In this document: in pieces, positions 32,809-43,859 of the stretch
Layout: each line of letters starts with the position of its first letter
Position numbering within the stretch: the stretch's first letter is position 1
NCBI RefSeq assembly: GCF_047948215.1
Contig: NC_134455.1
Location: forward strand, 351,073,991-351,137,990
Length of the DNA: 64,000 bases
Source of the DNA: Lycorma delicatula
Lineage: Eukaryota > Arthropoda > Insecta > Hemiptera > Fulgoridae
Direction: 5' to 3'
Position numbers and translations under genes: made by a program
Notes under the pieces: generated by a model
Seen by the model: only the letters and a program-made list of their open reading frames with translations
Database searches by the model: none
Told to the model about the DNA's origin: nothing

Positions 32809-33059
32809 AGTATCTTTGTCTAATAAGTCACAAATATTGACACTATAATTTACCTAACAAATACTACTTACATATGTTTAGTTTTGTTGTAAACTGTATT
32901 TTTAATTTTTTTATAGTTTTATTTTTAATATGATTAATTCACGAGTGAGCTCAAAACCTGTGATATGAAATGGAAATTTTATTGTTTTTTAACTTATGAC
33001 AAACGTCATTAAATATTTTATACAGCTCTTTTTTTAGAGTAAAAAATTTATTTTAATTT

Positions 33060-33685
33060 TTTCTTTGGTTCTTTGGGTTTCAACTAACCTCATCACATCT
33101 CGGGAATGGTCGACCTTTTCTTTCTCCTTTTTATTTTTTTGTTTAGTCTCCGAAATCACCGTTAGGATTACTTCAGGGGGCGAATGAGGATGGTGATGAG
33201 TTTACGTGAAGTGTAGTCTTGTGCAAAATATTTCTGAGATGTAACCACACATTTCAGAAATATTTTGGAAGAGGCTTTCTTTCTTTTTCCTGTTTAGCCT
33301 CCGGGAATTACCGTTCAGGTATTACTTCAGAGGATGATATGTATGAGTGTAAATGAAGTGTAGTCTTGTACAGTCTCAGTTCGACCATGCCTGAGATGTG
33401 TGGTTAATTGAAACCCAACTATCAAAGAACGTCAGTATCCATGATCTAGCATTCAAATCCGTATGAAAGTAAACTGCCTTTACAAGGATTTGAACCTTAG
33501 AACTCTCGACTTCAAAATCAGCTGATTTGCGAAGACGCGTTCACTGCTAGACCAATCCGGGGGTTGGGAATGGTCGACCTAAGATTGTACAAGACTACAC
33601 TGCATTTACATTTATACATATCATCCTCATTCATCCTCTGAAGTAATAACTTACGGTGGTTCCGGAGGCTAAACAGAAAAATAAA
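33060..33685 (+). mobile_element. SINE-1 copy (host) split by minus-strand SINE-1 sequence
   Basis: Left part 33060-33116 (TTTCAACTAACC ... GGAATGGTCGACCT). Right part 33566-33685, ending GGAGGCTAAACAGAAAAA. GGGAATGGTCGACCT is duplicated at 33102-33116 and 33566-33580, which marks the insertion point. The head of the host is missing. Confidence 0.85.
33117..33565 (-). mobile_element. Composite minus-strand SINE-1 insertion
   Basis: Contains two reversed tails in a row: one at about 33121-33223 (TTTGTTTAGTCTCCG...) and a full copy from about 33282 to 33565 (CCTGTTTAGCCTCCGG ... CCAATCCGGGGG). Between them CAAAATATTTCTGAGATGT (33224-33242) faces its reverse complement (33249-33267, one mismatch in 19). 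This is either a second insertion or a dimer with a foldback. Confidence 0.8.
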
Positions 33686-33954
33686 TAAGTGTTTTTTTAG
33701 TGGTACGGTGGCGGTCATCATGCAGAAGAATTACGCCAATTAAGAGCGAACCAGGACATTTCCTCTTTATTGAGGATTTCTCTTTATTTTTTATGTCTAT
33801 TGTCACAACAGACTAGTGAATTTGGCCATTGATTGTAGTTTGTTCTTTAAAATAATCTCAATAAATTGGTCCTTTATTGTACAAAAATATTCCAGCTCGA
33901 ATAGATGAATCCAAGTTTTATTAAAAGTTACTATACGATCTAAAAAAAAATATG
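33686..33954. other. No gene recognised
   Basis: AT-rich spacer between SINE-1 and B8. The minus frame at 33803-34003 extends into B8 and is not convincing. Confidence 0.45.
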
Positions 33955-34755
33955 AAAAACACAATTGTAGGACTTTCCGGTCACGCGGTTGTTTGTGATG
34001 CACGGCTTACACGCACAACTTAATTTTAAATATTTATTATTTTATTTTAATATAATATTTTTTGTTTATTTAATTCAATGATTCTAACTAAAGCGCGCGT
34101 GCATACCGTATTTCATTCGCGCAGATGTGGCAGTACCAGCAGCAATTTTAAATACTTTTTTTACACTTTAAATATTATTCATTCATTTAATTTTACCAGT
34201 CACCTGTTACGTCACAACATAGCAGACGACTATAGCCGCTGTACGTCAGTGTTACACTAGTGCGTCTTGTGGTGAGAGGGGGCACCATTGACGCAGTATA
34301 CCCACTTAGCTACTAGTTTATTTAAAGAATTTTTTGTGGTGGGGTTGTGATTTTAGAAAAATTCTTTTTTAATTGTTAAAAAATGTGCCTAACAAAAATA
34401 TGACTAATTAACCGAAATCTCGAGATACTGAGGGTGACCTATTTTTACAGTTTCACTCCCTTGACCTTTTAAGTTGATAATTTAATGGCATCAATGCCCG
34501 ATATATAGAAATAATCTGACCAACTTTGGTAAAAATCGGTCGAGTAGTTCTGGAGATATAAGTTGATTTAGAGTGCGCCACCGAACACACACGTGCACAT
34601 TCGAACATCCAGAAAAATTTCATCCGGTTTTTAGGTTTTCTGGGTTCCTTAGGTGTCAAAACGTAAAGATCCACTGAAAACCGCATATACCTGCCCAAAC
34701 TGGATCGATTAAAATACTTTCCCTTCTAAAGCTATAATGCTAGACGGGAAAGTAA
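33955..34755 (+). repeat. Family B repeat, copy B8
   Basis: From ACACAATTGTAGGACTTTCC to GCTATAATGCTAGACGGG AAAGT. The left interior is partly deleted. A minus frame of 81 codons at 34453 is the same repeat-derived frame found in B4 and B5. Confidence 0.78.
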
Positions 34756-35929
34756 AAGTATTGCCTTCTGCTAAATACAGATGTTTAACTTCTGTACAAA
34801 TGTAAATTTTGGAATATTTGTGATTTCTATTCGTTCTTCTCGGAACCTAACTCAAACACGTTTTGCGGTAATTCAAGTTAACATTGATTATGGAATGGAT
34901 TGTACCGATACTTGCAATATATATAAATTTCAGCAGTTTCTCAAATTTGTATTGTGTCGCCAGTAAGATGATAGTGCGATTTTGCAAAGCTTCTGTTGAA
35001 ATTTCCACGGTCTTCCGGTACGCTGAAATTCGATGACAACTTGAACTTTTCGATCCCTTATATAAGTTTTGCACAAGTAGTACAATTTTTGGGTCTTTTC
35101 TGTTTTCCCCCTGTTAGATCCTTTGCGATGTGGAGGACCATAAAACCTTTGTGGTAGGTTTTCGAGCGAGTATGAACTGTAGATGTATAAGTGATGAATA
35201 CAAACAACGCCTTGTTACTTATCGAATTGTTATTTAATATCTTGTTTTGACATTTCGATAACATATAATTGAACATTTAACATATAACGGAAAACATATG
35301 ATTGAACTTAATAACATATAAGTATAAAAAGAAAATAAGCATTCATCCGAACATTAGTATGCGTGTCCATCCGGACTGAATGTACAACACGACCGCTCTG
35401 GATCAGATTCTAGTCTGCACCCCCCGCTGTGTTCATTATTCTCATAGTTGTGAAAATAATACTGATAAATAACAATTAAAGCCTAAATATCGCTCTTTCC
35501 TCCAATGTTCCCTAGTTCTTGACATAGAAACAATGATACACCCTCATGTTCCCTCCCAAAGGTGGTAGATAGAGCCTCAATTTATGAATTAAAACCTTTC
35601 CTGGGATAAAATGAATGGATCCTGAAAATTTGAAAACAATCCGTCAGTTGGTTCTCATGTGATCCTATCTCATGTGATCCTCCCTCATACCCCCTCGATT
35701 ATTTAAAAAAACTATAATCAATAAAAACTATCAATTTTGGTCCTCTATAAAACATCTGTTTTGCTCAATTTCATATTAGCGTTACGAGTAGTAAGTGTAT
35801 GGGTACATATGGAGCGTCCACTTTAATCTCACTTTAAAATGATTTTGACTTTATTGTTCACATCTTTTTCTTTTCAGAGTTCATAATTTTTCTTTCCACT
35901 GTGAATTCTTTTAAAATAATTTAAATGGA
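34756..35929. other. No gene recognised
   Basis: Short frames on both strands (34781-35276) look coincidental. Repeated AACATAT motifs occur near 35260-35325. CTCATGTGATCCT is tandemly repeated near 35656-35685. No product is recognised. Confidence 0.45.
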
Positions 35930-36614
35930 TTGCAGCCCATTAAAATCCTTTAAACAACTAACCATTTATTCATTACATTGATACTTAAACCGTCTATAAA
36001 ATTCTGTGTTAGTAGTATCAATTAGTTTATAAAATTCAGTCCACTGATCAACATCCAAAACAATTTGATCACTACCGATCTATAAAAGAATTTCTGTGTT
36101 GTTTTTAATACTGCAAACTTTCACGGTAAAGTTATTGGTAACAATAATATTTTTTACCAAATCCATGTATGTTTTATTATACAAAAGAAAACTCTTGGAA
36201 AAGGATAAATGAGAATGGTTTATGAACCTAGTACCCCAACGCATCGACTCAACTACTCTTTGGCAGAGATACCACTCACCACAATCACAATTTGCGGTCT
36301 ACAGCTTGGATCTTTCATTCTAGCAGCTGCAATTCTGCATGATCACACTTTGCGGTTTTTAGCCGTGGATCTCTGTTTTCGAACTGCACGACATAGTTTA
36401 AAATTTCCAGGTAGTTTAACAATTGAAAATACCTGAAACGTGACCACTTTTTTATCCAATATGGTTTAGCTTTACCATATGGAATAAAATATTTAAAAAT
36501 GAGTATGTATTATGTATGTCTCCCACTTTTACATACACAACCATTATAGAAAAGTTTTAAAGATCTCGTCTTTCAGATACTTACTTAAACTCAGCTTTTT
36601 GAAGAAGGTTTTAT
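35930..36614 (-). pseudogene. Unidentified coding relic beside the AAA-ATPase-like gene
   Basis: On the minus strand a frame near 35955-36175 contains LDVDQWTEFYKLIDTTN and reads open for about 70 codons with one stop. I do not recognise the family. Between 36290 and 36410 two imperfect 45-bp direct repeats start CACAATTTGCGGT and CACACTTTGCGGT. It could be the C-terminal remainder of the AAA-ATPase-like gene or a separate gene. The evidence for coding origin is only moderate. Confidence 0.3.
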
Positions 36615-37508
36615 TATAGCTCTAAACTTTGATCTGTTTTTTACCTGTAATGTGTTATTAATATCACAGTCATAGTAATCGATGAGTATGACTATTTTCT
36701 CATTAAAGTGCTCTTGTAACATATCAGCTACCTTAAAAAGAGCAAACTTTATAATTCTTTGTTCCAAAGGCCTTTCATTCTTTTTCCTGTTTAGCCTCCA
36801 GTAACTACCGTTTAGATAATACGTCAGAGGATGATGATATGTATGAGTGTGAATGAAGTGTAGTCTTGTACATTTTCAGTTCGACCATACCTGAGATGTG
36901 TGTTTAATTGAAACCCAACCACCAAAGAACACTGATATCCATGATCTAGTATTCAAGTCCGTGTAAAAATAGCTGGCTTTACTAGGACTTGAACGCTGGA
37001 ACTCTCGACTTCCAAATCAGCCGATTTGGGAAGACGCGTTCACCACTAGACCAACCCGGTGGGTTCTTCCAAAGGCCTAACACCATCATCCTTGCACCAT
37101 TTTTTACAAAGTTTTTTACTAACATACGATAAATTTTGATTGTTTTGAAGATACTTGTGTTCTACGTAAGTAACTTGCTTGTGTTTCTGTAGAAGTTAAT
37201 AGTTTATATATAAAACTGAATTTTTTCCAAAATTTTGATTGAAAAACTCAGTGTTATTCTTGTATATTTCTGTCTTCTTAAATATTCTTATCACATCTGC
37301 ATTATCTTTTGAAGCTGCTTATAAATAGTATTTTAGCATACTCAAATTCATACATTTAGAAAACTTTCTAGGGGCTATTATCAATATCGTTTTGGGTGCA
37401 CATCGGCTAAGAATGTCTTTAATTAGTAATGTTTTATCTATAAAATATGGGATTCGTGCAGCTTTCAAGACGTAACTAGAAGTTGAAAAAAATTCCTTTT
37501 CAGATCAC
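36615..37508 (-). pseudogene. AAA-ATPase-like (PF09820-type) pseudogene, split by a SINE
   Basis: One minus-strand frame runs from about 37508 leftwards with only two in-frame stops, apart from the SINE at 36774-37066. Motifs in order: RIPYFIDKTLLIKDIL, then a P-loop-like APRKFSKCMNLSMLKYYL (the family pattern is a R-F-G-K-S loop followed by N-L-S-M-L), then TEIYKNNTEFFNQNFGKNSV, and finally a Walker-B-like IVILIDYYD (the family has ILIDEYD). This order matches the AAA-ATPase-like domain (formerly DUF1703). The domain is common in bacteria and also scattered in insects and some mobile or viral genomes; its biochemical role is poorly known. The P-loop Gly and the Walker-B Glu are both lost, so this copy is dead. 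Confidence 0.72.
36774..37066 (-). mobile_element. SINE-1 copy inside the AAA-ATPase-like pseudogene
   Basis: Full-length minus-strand copy with target duplication TTCCAAAGGCCT (36762-36773 and 37067-37078). Removing it rejoins the flanking frame (GVRP to LEQRI), so the insertion struck recognisable coding sequence. Confidence 0.94.
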
Positions 37509-39429
37509 TACAAAAAAAGTAATAAAATGAATTTTTACCTATCTGTTCATTACCTTAGTCCAATCTTTGATATAATACAACATGTAAGAATAAAAAAAAC
37601 CCTTCATATTTGGTCATGTATTTATATAATATTCCAACCAGTATTCAAAAAATACCGAAATGAAAATGCGAAGAGAATGGTTAAAAATGATGTAATTGTA
37701 TATAATTATATTTACAGGGCAAGTAATACTGAACCTAAATCGCTAAACCAATTTTTGGCAAAATAACTTATTTTTTCTTTAAGTTTGTTTTTTTTTAATG
37801 AAAAAATTATATTAGGGTTAAAATACTCTTTCATTAAGTCATAAAGTCACCTTACTACATGAAAAAGTGATAAATAAAATAATAATGTATGAAAATTTAA
37901 TCGACTTTAATGTTGGAAAAAAGTTAAAATGACGATAAAAATGTAATTCAGTTAATGGTAATTTAGCAGAATTACAACTGTACACAAGAAATGTTATAAA
38001 AGGTATACTGTTTAATCTTGTACAATAAGAAATATCAGTCTCTTTGTAAATAAGATAAGTCTCTGATGCTAATCTATCAAAATTAAATATACTGTGTTCT
38101 TTTAGAGACAAGATAATATTTTATAATAGTAACAAACAATAATTACATAAAACATGTTTTAACTAAAATCTCTTACCAGTACCCATTGTTGACATGTGTG
38201 GTTTTATCCTGCACAACAGAATGTCACATAAAGATTTAAAACACCAGTGCAAAGATAATTGTTATGAAAATAATAAAAACTGCATATTATCAAATAAATC
38301 ATTTTAATAGTTAAAAAAAAATATTAAAATTTAATCAGTATGCGACAATTAATTTGCCAGTAAGAAAATGTTTGGAATTATTAAGTATTTATTTTTTTGC
38401 TTAAAGTATCAAGCCCATAAATTTGTCATAATTTATTTTAACATTTAAACCTATATTATGCAGGGTAACATAAAAAATTCAAGCAATTACAGTCTTTCAT
38501 ACAGAAATGTTCTTAAATAGAATCCTCAGAACTTGGTCTGCAGAATTTTCCTTCCCTGAACCAGTTCATAAAACGTAAAACATATATAAGAAAAACCCAA
38601 GCCAACTTTGGGACCGCTATTCTCTAGGTAGCTTTTCCAAAGCTACCTAGCTACCTAAATAAAGGAAAATTTATTTAAATCGCTCTTTTATAATACTCAA
38701 GTATGACTAAACTCAATAGAAACTCCTGGAAAACTGCATAAAAACCAATAAAAAACATTACTAAAAATTCCTTCCTTCCCAAATGAAAACATGTTAAAAG
38801 CAATATTTTTTAAATCTTAAAACCACAAAATTTTTAAAATCATCTGATCTTAAAGTAATTACATGTTTCTCTTTTAAAACAAGTGCAATTTGTAAATAAA
38901 TTTTCTTTGTATATTTACAATTCTTTTTTCTTGTATACTTTTTTCAAATGTAGCTCTCGTAAGTAAAATATCAGAAAGACCCCAATAAAGATTGTATATA
39001 CCTTTGAAAAAACTTGCACAAAATACAGGATATTGTGATTACTATTCAAGATCAAGACAACAATCTCCTTCAGAATTCTTCTGTTAATAATATTGTGTAC
39101 TTGAGTTTGGAGAAGGTAGAAACAAAAAACAACTCCTAATAGAATCAATTTAATTATCTTTTCCTTGGTCTAGATTCCGGCAAAGAGGATTTTAAAATAA
39201 AATCGAATACATATGTTAAACAAATCAAAATATGTAATAAAAAGCAATGGAAAATCTAATTGCAGGAATCGAAAATATAAACATCCTGGACATCTGCTTT
39301 TAACATATCAAGACTCATGATGGAGTTGAGTTTCATAAGTATTTTTATTGAAATTTTATTGTAATTATGAATAAATTTAGTGACTAAAGAAATGGCTAGA
39401 TTAATGGAGCTAAAATTTGTTAAAATGGA
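37509..39429. other. No gene recognised; one hairpin
   Basis: AT-rich sequence. Frames at 37527-37766, 37839-38111 and 38915-39148 show no recognisable family and have the composition of random AT-rich frames. On the minus strand near 38179-38200, ATG TCA ACA ATG GGT ACT G is followed by GTAAGAG, a good splice-donor match, but no matching acceptor or protein is evident. Confidence 0.4.
38624..38650. repeat. Perfect 12-bp hairpin
   Basis: CTAGGTAGCTTT, loop TCC, AAAGCTACCTAG. The stem is perfect, and a further CTACCTA follows at once. No terminator or element end can be assigned. Confidence 0.75.
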
Positions 39430-39450
39430 GGTAAATGTTTAGATCACAGG

Positions 39451-40100
39451 ATGAACAGGAAATCTATAAACCTAATAGCATATTTTGACTATAATTTACT
39501 TTCCCAAAATTCCTGGGAAGCGGATTTTGAAACTGAATGGAGTAACCAAAAACAGAATATTAATGAAGATGATCGGAATAATTTCTGGTACTTATTTTCA
39601 TCAAGATTTAATTCCTCATATTACAATATGAGTTTCTCCAGAATTTGCTATTAAAATTTCAAAAATTAATAATTCTCACACTTATAATCATTTTAAACAA
39701 CATTAAAAAGGAAAATTAAGAAGAATTAGGAACCATATTGGGTGTATGAGGAAAGAGTTGTTCACTTACAAAATAAAGTCAATCAATTCAAACCTATTGA
39801 TGCACCTTTTACAACTGATCCAGATTTAGATAACTGTTTGGTTATTTATGACAAGATGAAACTACCACTATTACGTTACTAGGTGTCAGAAATGTACGAG
39901 TGATTTATTCAGAGCACTTAAAGCTTATTGTGTTTCAAGTTATTTATATAAAAGATTCTGATCCAAATGGTATTAAGTTATATCAGTTAGAAAAAAAAGA
40001 CCTTTCCAAACAGTTGAAATAGCAACTAGATAACCTTTACTACAAAATTCTAGATTTAGATTATAGTGACACAAGTGACAGAAATTAAATGTTTGATTTT
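39451..40100 (+). pseudogene. Unassigned Polinton-region coding relics
   Basis: Short open stretches, including a 67-codon frame at 39451-39654 rich in Asn, Phe and Ser, and a Lys/Leu-rich segment near 39945-40085. I cannot assign a family. They may be the N-terminal part of the capsid-like gene or another Polinton gene. Confidence 0.3.
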
Positions 40101-40129
40101 AATACCTTCAAATATGAAAATTGTGCTAT

Positions 40130-41160
40130 TCAAACTTTCATATAAATACAGATATGAATAATGTATTTGACGATATTATTATAAAAAGTGAATACAGGAT
40201 AATAAATCGAGTCAGCGACCTCAACTTCAACTCTCCCAAAAATTAGTTTTCAAGGTTGATGTCAGGGATGGTTTTTATGATTCTTCATTCCAAGTGCATG
40301 AAGTCTGTAAAGTTAAAACTAAAGCCGGAGATCAGGATTGCAATGCTAATTCAACAATAAAACTTACTGATAATTTTCTACTCTTTGTGTTATTTCGAAT
40401 AGAAGTCAGAAAACACAGTACACTTACTGGATTATGTCGATCATCCAGGTATCACTAGCAGTGTAAAGGGAATTGTAAACTATGCCAACTCATGAAAAAA
40501 CACAATCTTGCACAAGGGGTTCGTTTCCAAATTGAAGGGTGGCAGGAACTTTGAAGCATTATTGGTGAATTGGGATTAGGATATTTTCTAATATTTAAAG
40601 GAAGATTCAAATAACTTTCACACGAGTAGATGATCATGATGCATTCTATTATTGGAAAGGATCTGGTCAAGGTGCAGTAGAACTGCAAAAAGTTAAGATT
40701 GTAGAATTTAATGCTGTTGTTAGTAATTTCAAGTTGAACTGATTGAAATCAATGAGCAACTCTAAACAACTAATGTACAATTGCTATCAATAGCAATATA
40801 TTGACAAGAAAGGTTTAAGCAGCTTGAATTTTAACTTTGATATAACCAACATGTATTGTAATATCTACAATCCAAGATTTATTGTAATTGGATTAAAAAC
40901 AGATTGATCAAATGACCACAAAAAAGATCTAACTAAGTTTGATCACTGCAAACTTAAAAACGCTATCGTGAAGATCAATGGTGAAATTTACCTGCAAGAA
41001 CTAACAAACCTTGATTCTGATTACAGTCGCACGGCTATCTTGTACGATATATATCATTGTTTTAGAAGAGTTTTATTTAGACATGACAATGTGTACTTGA
41101 CTTATTATGAAGAGTTTGTTAAAGACTATCCTATGGTGGTATAGATAGATATTCACTTAC
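40130..41160 (+). pseudogene. Polinton capsid-like protein relic
   Basis: A C-terminal region near 40930-41145 contains KFDHCKLKNAIVKING and later TAILYDIYHCFRR and LTYYEEFVKD. This arrangement (FDHxxL ... LYxxYxxF ... EEF) matches the C-terminal part of the large Polinton protein described as the double-jelly-roll major capsid homologue. Upstream, near 40385-40560, are scattered segments with stops in all frames. The gene is clearly broken. The family assignment rests on this one block and is moderate. Confidence 0.5.
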
Positions 41161-41318
41161 ATCCAATGAACACCGAACATGTAAAAAGCTGTCATGATCG
41201 TACTATCTGCTTCTCCTGTTACACTGCTAAATGCAAACACTGAAACAATTACTTATGTAGTTGTGGTCTTAGAAATGCATTTTACATATAATATTATGAG
41301 AAATTTAATTGATAAGAT

Positions 41319-41588
41319 TTGAGATGTTTTGATTTTAATGGTATTTTTACCAATAAAATAAAATGGATTCCCCGATATATTGTTCAAAATGCAGAAAGAA
41401 AACATTCTTCAGACACTGAGAAAGTAAAAATAGCAAATAACAAATGGCAAATGAAAGCAGTTTTTAAGATTTGTAACCAGGAGAAGAGTACTTTTATAAA
41501 AGCTCCAGAAACTAGTGAAATTGTAAAAGAAACAGAAATTCTATCATCAAAAGGAGCTGTTGAAGAGGCCATAGAGTTAGATCAGTAA
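41319..41588 (+). pseudogene. Polinton relic, unassigned 89-codon open stretch
   Basis: An open stretch ending in a Glu-rich tail, directly before the integrase relic. It could be the end of the preceding gene or the N-terminal region of another Polinton protein. I do not recognise a domain. Confidence 0.35.
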
Positions 41589-41599
41589 TCAAAAAATCT

Positions 41600-42130
41600 C
41601 TGAAAAGAAAAATTGTAACTCACACTATATATGACTTGTGGACTGCAGATTTAGCAGTTATGGCTAAATAATCTTCTGGTAATGATGGACATAAATAATA
41701 TGTTGAATGTTATTCATAATAATTTCTTGAAATGTGCTTGGTCAGAATCTTTAACAAGAAAGAGAGGGAAAGATATTGCTAAAAAGCTTTTAATGTAATT
41801 ATCAATAGAAGTTCTGAAGTTGGTCATAAACCTCCTAATCTTTAATTTACAGATAAAAGTGGAGAATTTAAAAATAAGGAAATATTTGTAATACTGAAAG
41901 ATTATAAAATTAAACTGTATCATATAGAGAATTAAGAGAAAAGTACCATTAACAAAGATTTAACAGAACATTAAATTACAAGATGAAGAGATAATTTGAG
42001 ATTAGAAAAACATTCCGATGGGTAAATATTTTACAAGGATTATTAATAGAGTATAACAATAATTTTCACAGAAAAATCAACATCAGAATAAAAGAAGTAA
42101 ACAAATGAACACAAACTAAGAAACATATTT
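41600..42130 (+). pseudogene. Polinton integrase (retroviral type) relic
   Basis: YDLWTADLAVM near 41625-41660 carries the first catalytic Asp (codon 41633) in the D-x-W-x-A-D-L pattern of Polinton integrases. FTDKSGEF near 41846-41868 carries the second Asp (41852). A YKIKLYHIEN stretch follows where the catalytic Glu region lies. Stops and frameshifts separate the blocks. The intact protein would join element ends to target DNA; this copy cannot. Confidence 0.7.
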
Positions 42131-42495
42131 AATTTTTCAGAAAACAATTTTAAAAAGACCAAGATTTAAAGTCAATAATTGTTAGAATTACTGTTAAGAA
42201 AGGGTCTTTGAAAATAAATATCAAAATAACAGGAGTAGAGACGTATTTATGATTATAGAGATTAAAAATACATTAATAATTACATATGCAATAGAAAATT
42301 TAAATGGGGAAGAGAATGAAGGAAGTTTTATGAACAAGAGTTACAAAAATCTAAAATTGAATATTAAGTTAAAGGAATTCAATATTATGGAATATAACAT
42401 CAGAAAGAAATATAATAAAAAATGAGCGAACATATTATGAGTGATCAAATCTGTGATATATTCAACCCACACATTCTGTGCACATCGGAATTATA

Positions 42496-43435
42496 CAGAG
42501 TGGTCCAAAAGTCACGCATACCAAATAGTACCTATCTATAAATAGTAATATAGTTGAAAAAAAATCTATTGGCTTCTGCAAGATACAATGGGTATTAACA
42601 ATAACAAACCTAGATGTCATTGTGATGTGTATTGATCAGATGACGGTTGCACTAGTGCTTTGTTTATTGCTTGATAAACATGTCATCTTCCCAAGAGCAA
42701 CGAGTTTTCATTGCTGAACATTATTTTTCCAGTCGTTCTTATGCATGTGTTGTAGACGAATTTCATGGAAAATATCTGAAGGTGGTGTGCCCAACAATTT
42801 GACAGTAACAAGATTATTCACCCATATTAAAGAATGCAGACAAGAAGAGAACCGGGAGACCGGCCATTTTGACTGATTTTAAACCGGTTGAGGTTAAGAA
42901 TGCCATGCAGCATTTGACTTCAAAAAGCTTGAGGAGACTCTCAGCACACTCACAGATTTCATATGGAAGTGCTCAGAGAGTGATGAAGCAGTTACACTTT
43001 CGTGCATATCATGTTAAGATATTCGAAAGATATATTAAAAGATATGTTAAGTATTCAGGAATCAAAAGAGCTGGATAAAGAAAAGCATGTTGTGTACTGT
43101 ACACATGGTTTTGGTCATTTATTGACAACTGTGAAATTGCAGAGCTTGATTGTGTTTTCTTCATTGATGAGGCGAGGTTTCCACCTTAGTGGCTACACAC
43201 ATCTAATGAAACCATGTAAATAAAGATGAGTAAATAAAGATGAACATAACAAAGATTAACAACATCTGTTCCACAAAGTGGCCTCAAACATGTAAAACGA
43301 GTTCATTCATGCATTACTGAACAGTGCAGCCATTTTGAGCATGTGTAGTTGGAAATAAATAAATCTTTAAATATTATTACTTAATGTCTTATTTTTTTTT
43401 ATTTCTTTGATGTACGCAACTTTTGGATCTCTCTG
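42496..43435 (+). mobile_element. Mariner-like element, 940 bp, internally deleted
   Basis: Left end CAGAGTGGTCCAAAAGTCAC; reverse-complemented right end CAGAGAGATCCAAAAGTTGC. TA lies at 42494-42495 and 43436-43437. The element is much shorter than the 1.3 kb expected. It is inserted in the Polinton between the integrase and RING relics. Confidence 0.9.
42680..43348 (+). pseudogene. Mariner-like transposase, catalytic core mostly lost
   Basis: Begins MSSSQEQRVFIAEHYFSSRS at 42680. Stops follow, then an open helix-turn-helix segment (TSKSLRRLSAHSQISYGSAQ). The first catalytic motif is FIDEARFHLSGY near 43160. The frame then drops into a C-terminal VHSCITEQCSHFEHV tail ending at TAG 43346-43348. 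The regions with the second and third Asp are absent, so the deletion spans the core of the catalytic domain. Confidence 0.87.
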
Positions 43436-43565
43436 TATATTTTACTTGATGGCCTTTGATGTGTGTATAACCTTATACACAAAGTGACGGGACAGAGAAG
43501 AGCGTAGCGGAGAAATTAAAAGAGTTAATTGAATTCACTGAGAATCATGAAAATGAAAAATGTAA

Positions 43566-43724
43566 AATTTTTTTGGAGAACAAATTGAATGTACAGTATG
43601 TATTGGTACTGTTGTTGATTTGGTAATTTTAAATAAACACACATTTTGCAGATCATGTATGGATAAATGGTTGAAGAAAAAGAAAACATGTCCATCATGT
43701 ACAGCTCAACTGTGTCACTTTTAA
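43566..43724 (+). pseudogene. RING-finger-like fragment
   Basis: The frame reads ECTVC, then HTFCRSCMDKW, then TCPSC before TAA (43722-43724). Spacing fits a C3HC4 RING: the first Cys pair, His, Cys, Cys and the final Cys pair are present, but the third Cys (normally just before HTFC) is Lys/Asn. RING domains recruit E2 enzymes for ubiquitin transfer. It lies between the Polinton integrase and polymerase relics in the same orientation, so it may be an accessory gene of that element or a host capture. No upstream domain is visible. Confidence 0.55.
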
Positions 43725-43859
43725 AATGATGAATTCAGATTTGTATTTTAATAGTAATTGTACTATTAAAACATTTCCTTATTTATTATTGAGTATTATT
43801 TAAAGAATAAGTTCATTGTAATAGAATAACATTGAATAAAAAATTGAATTGTGATGAAA

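Noticed and set aside
33518..33721. Minus-strand frame over the SINE cluster
   Set aside because: Read-through of SINE sequence only.
37839..38111. 90-codon minus-strand frame
   Set aside because: No recognisable family; composition typical of chance frames in AT-rich DNA.
38179..38230. Possible small exon with a GTAAGAG donor on the minus strand
   Set aside because: No matching acceptor, protein similarity or second exon could be found.
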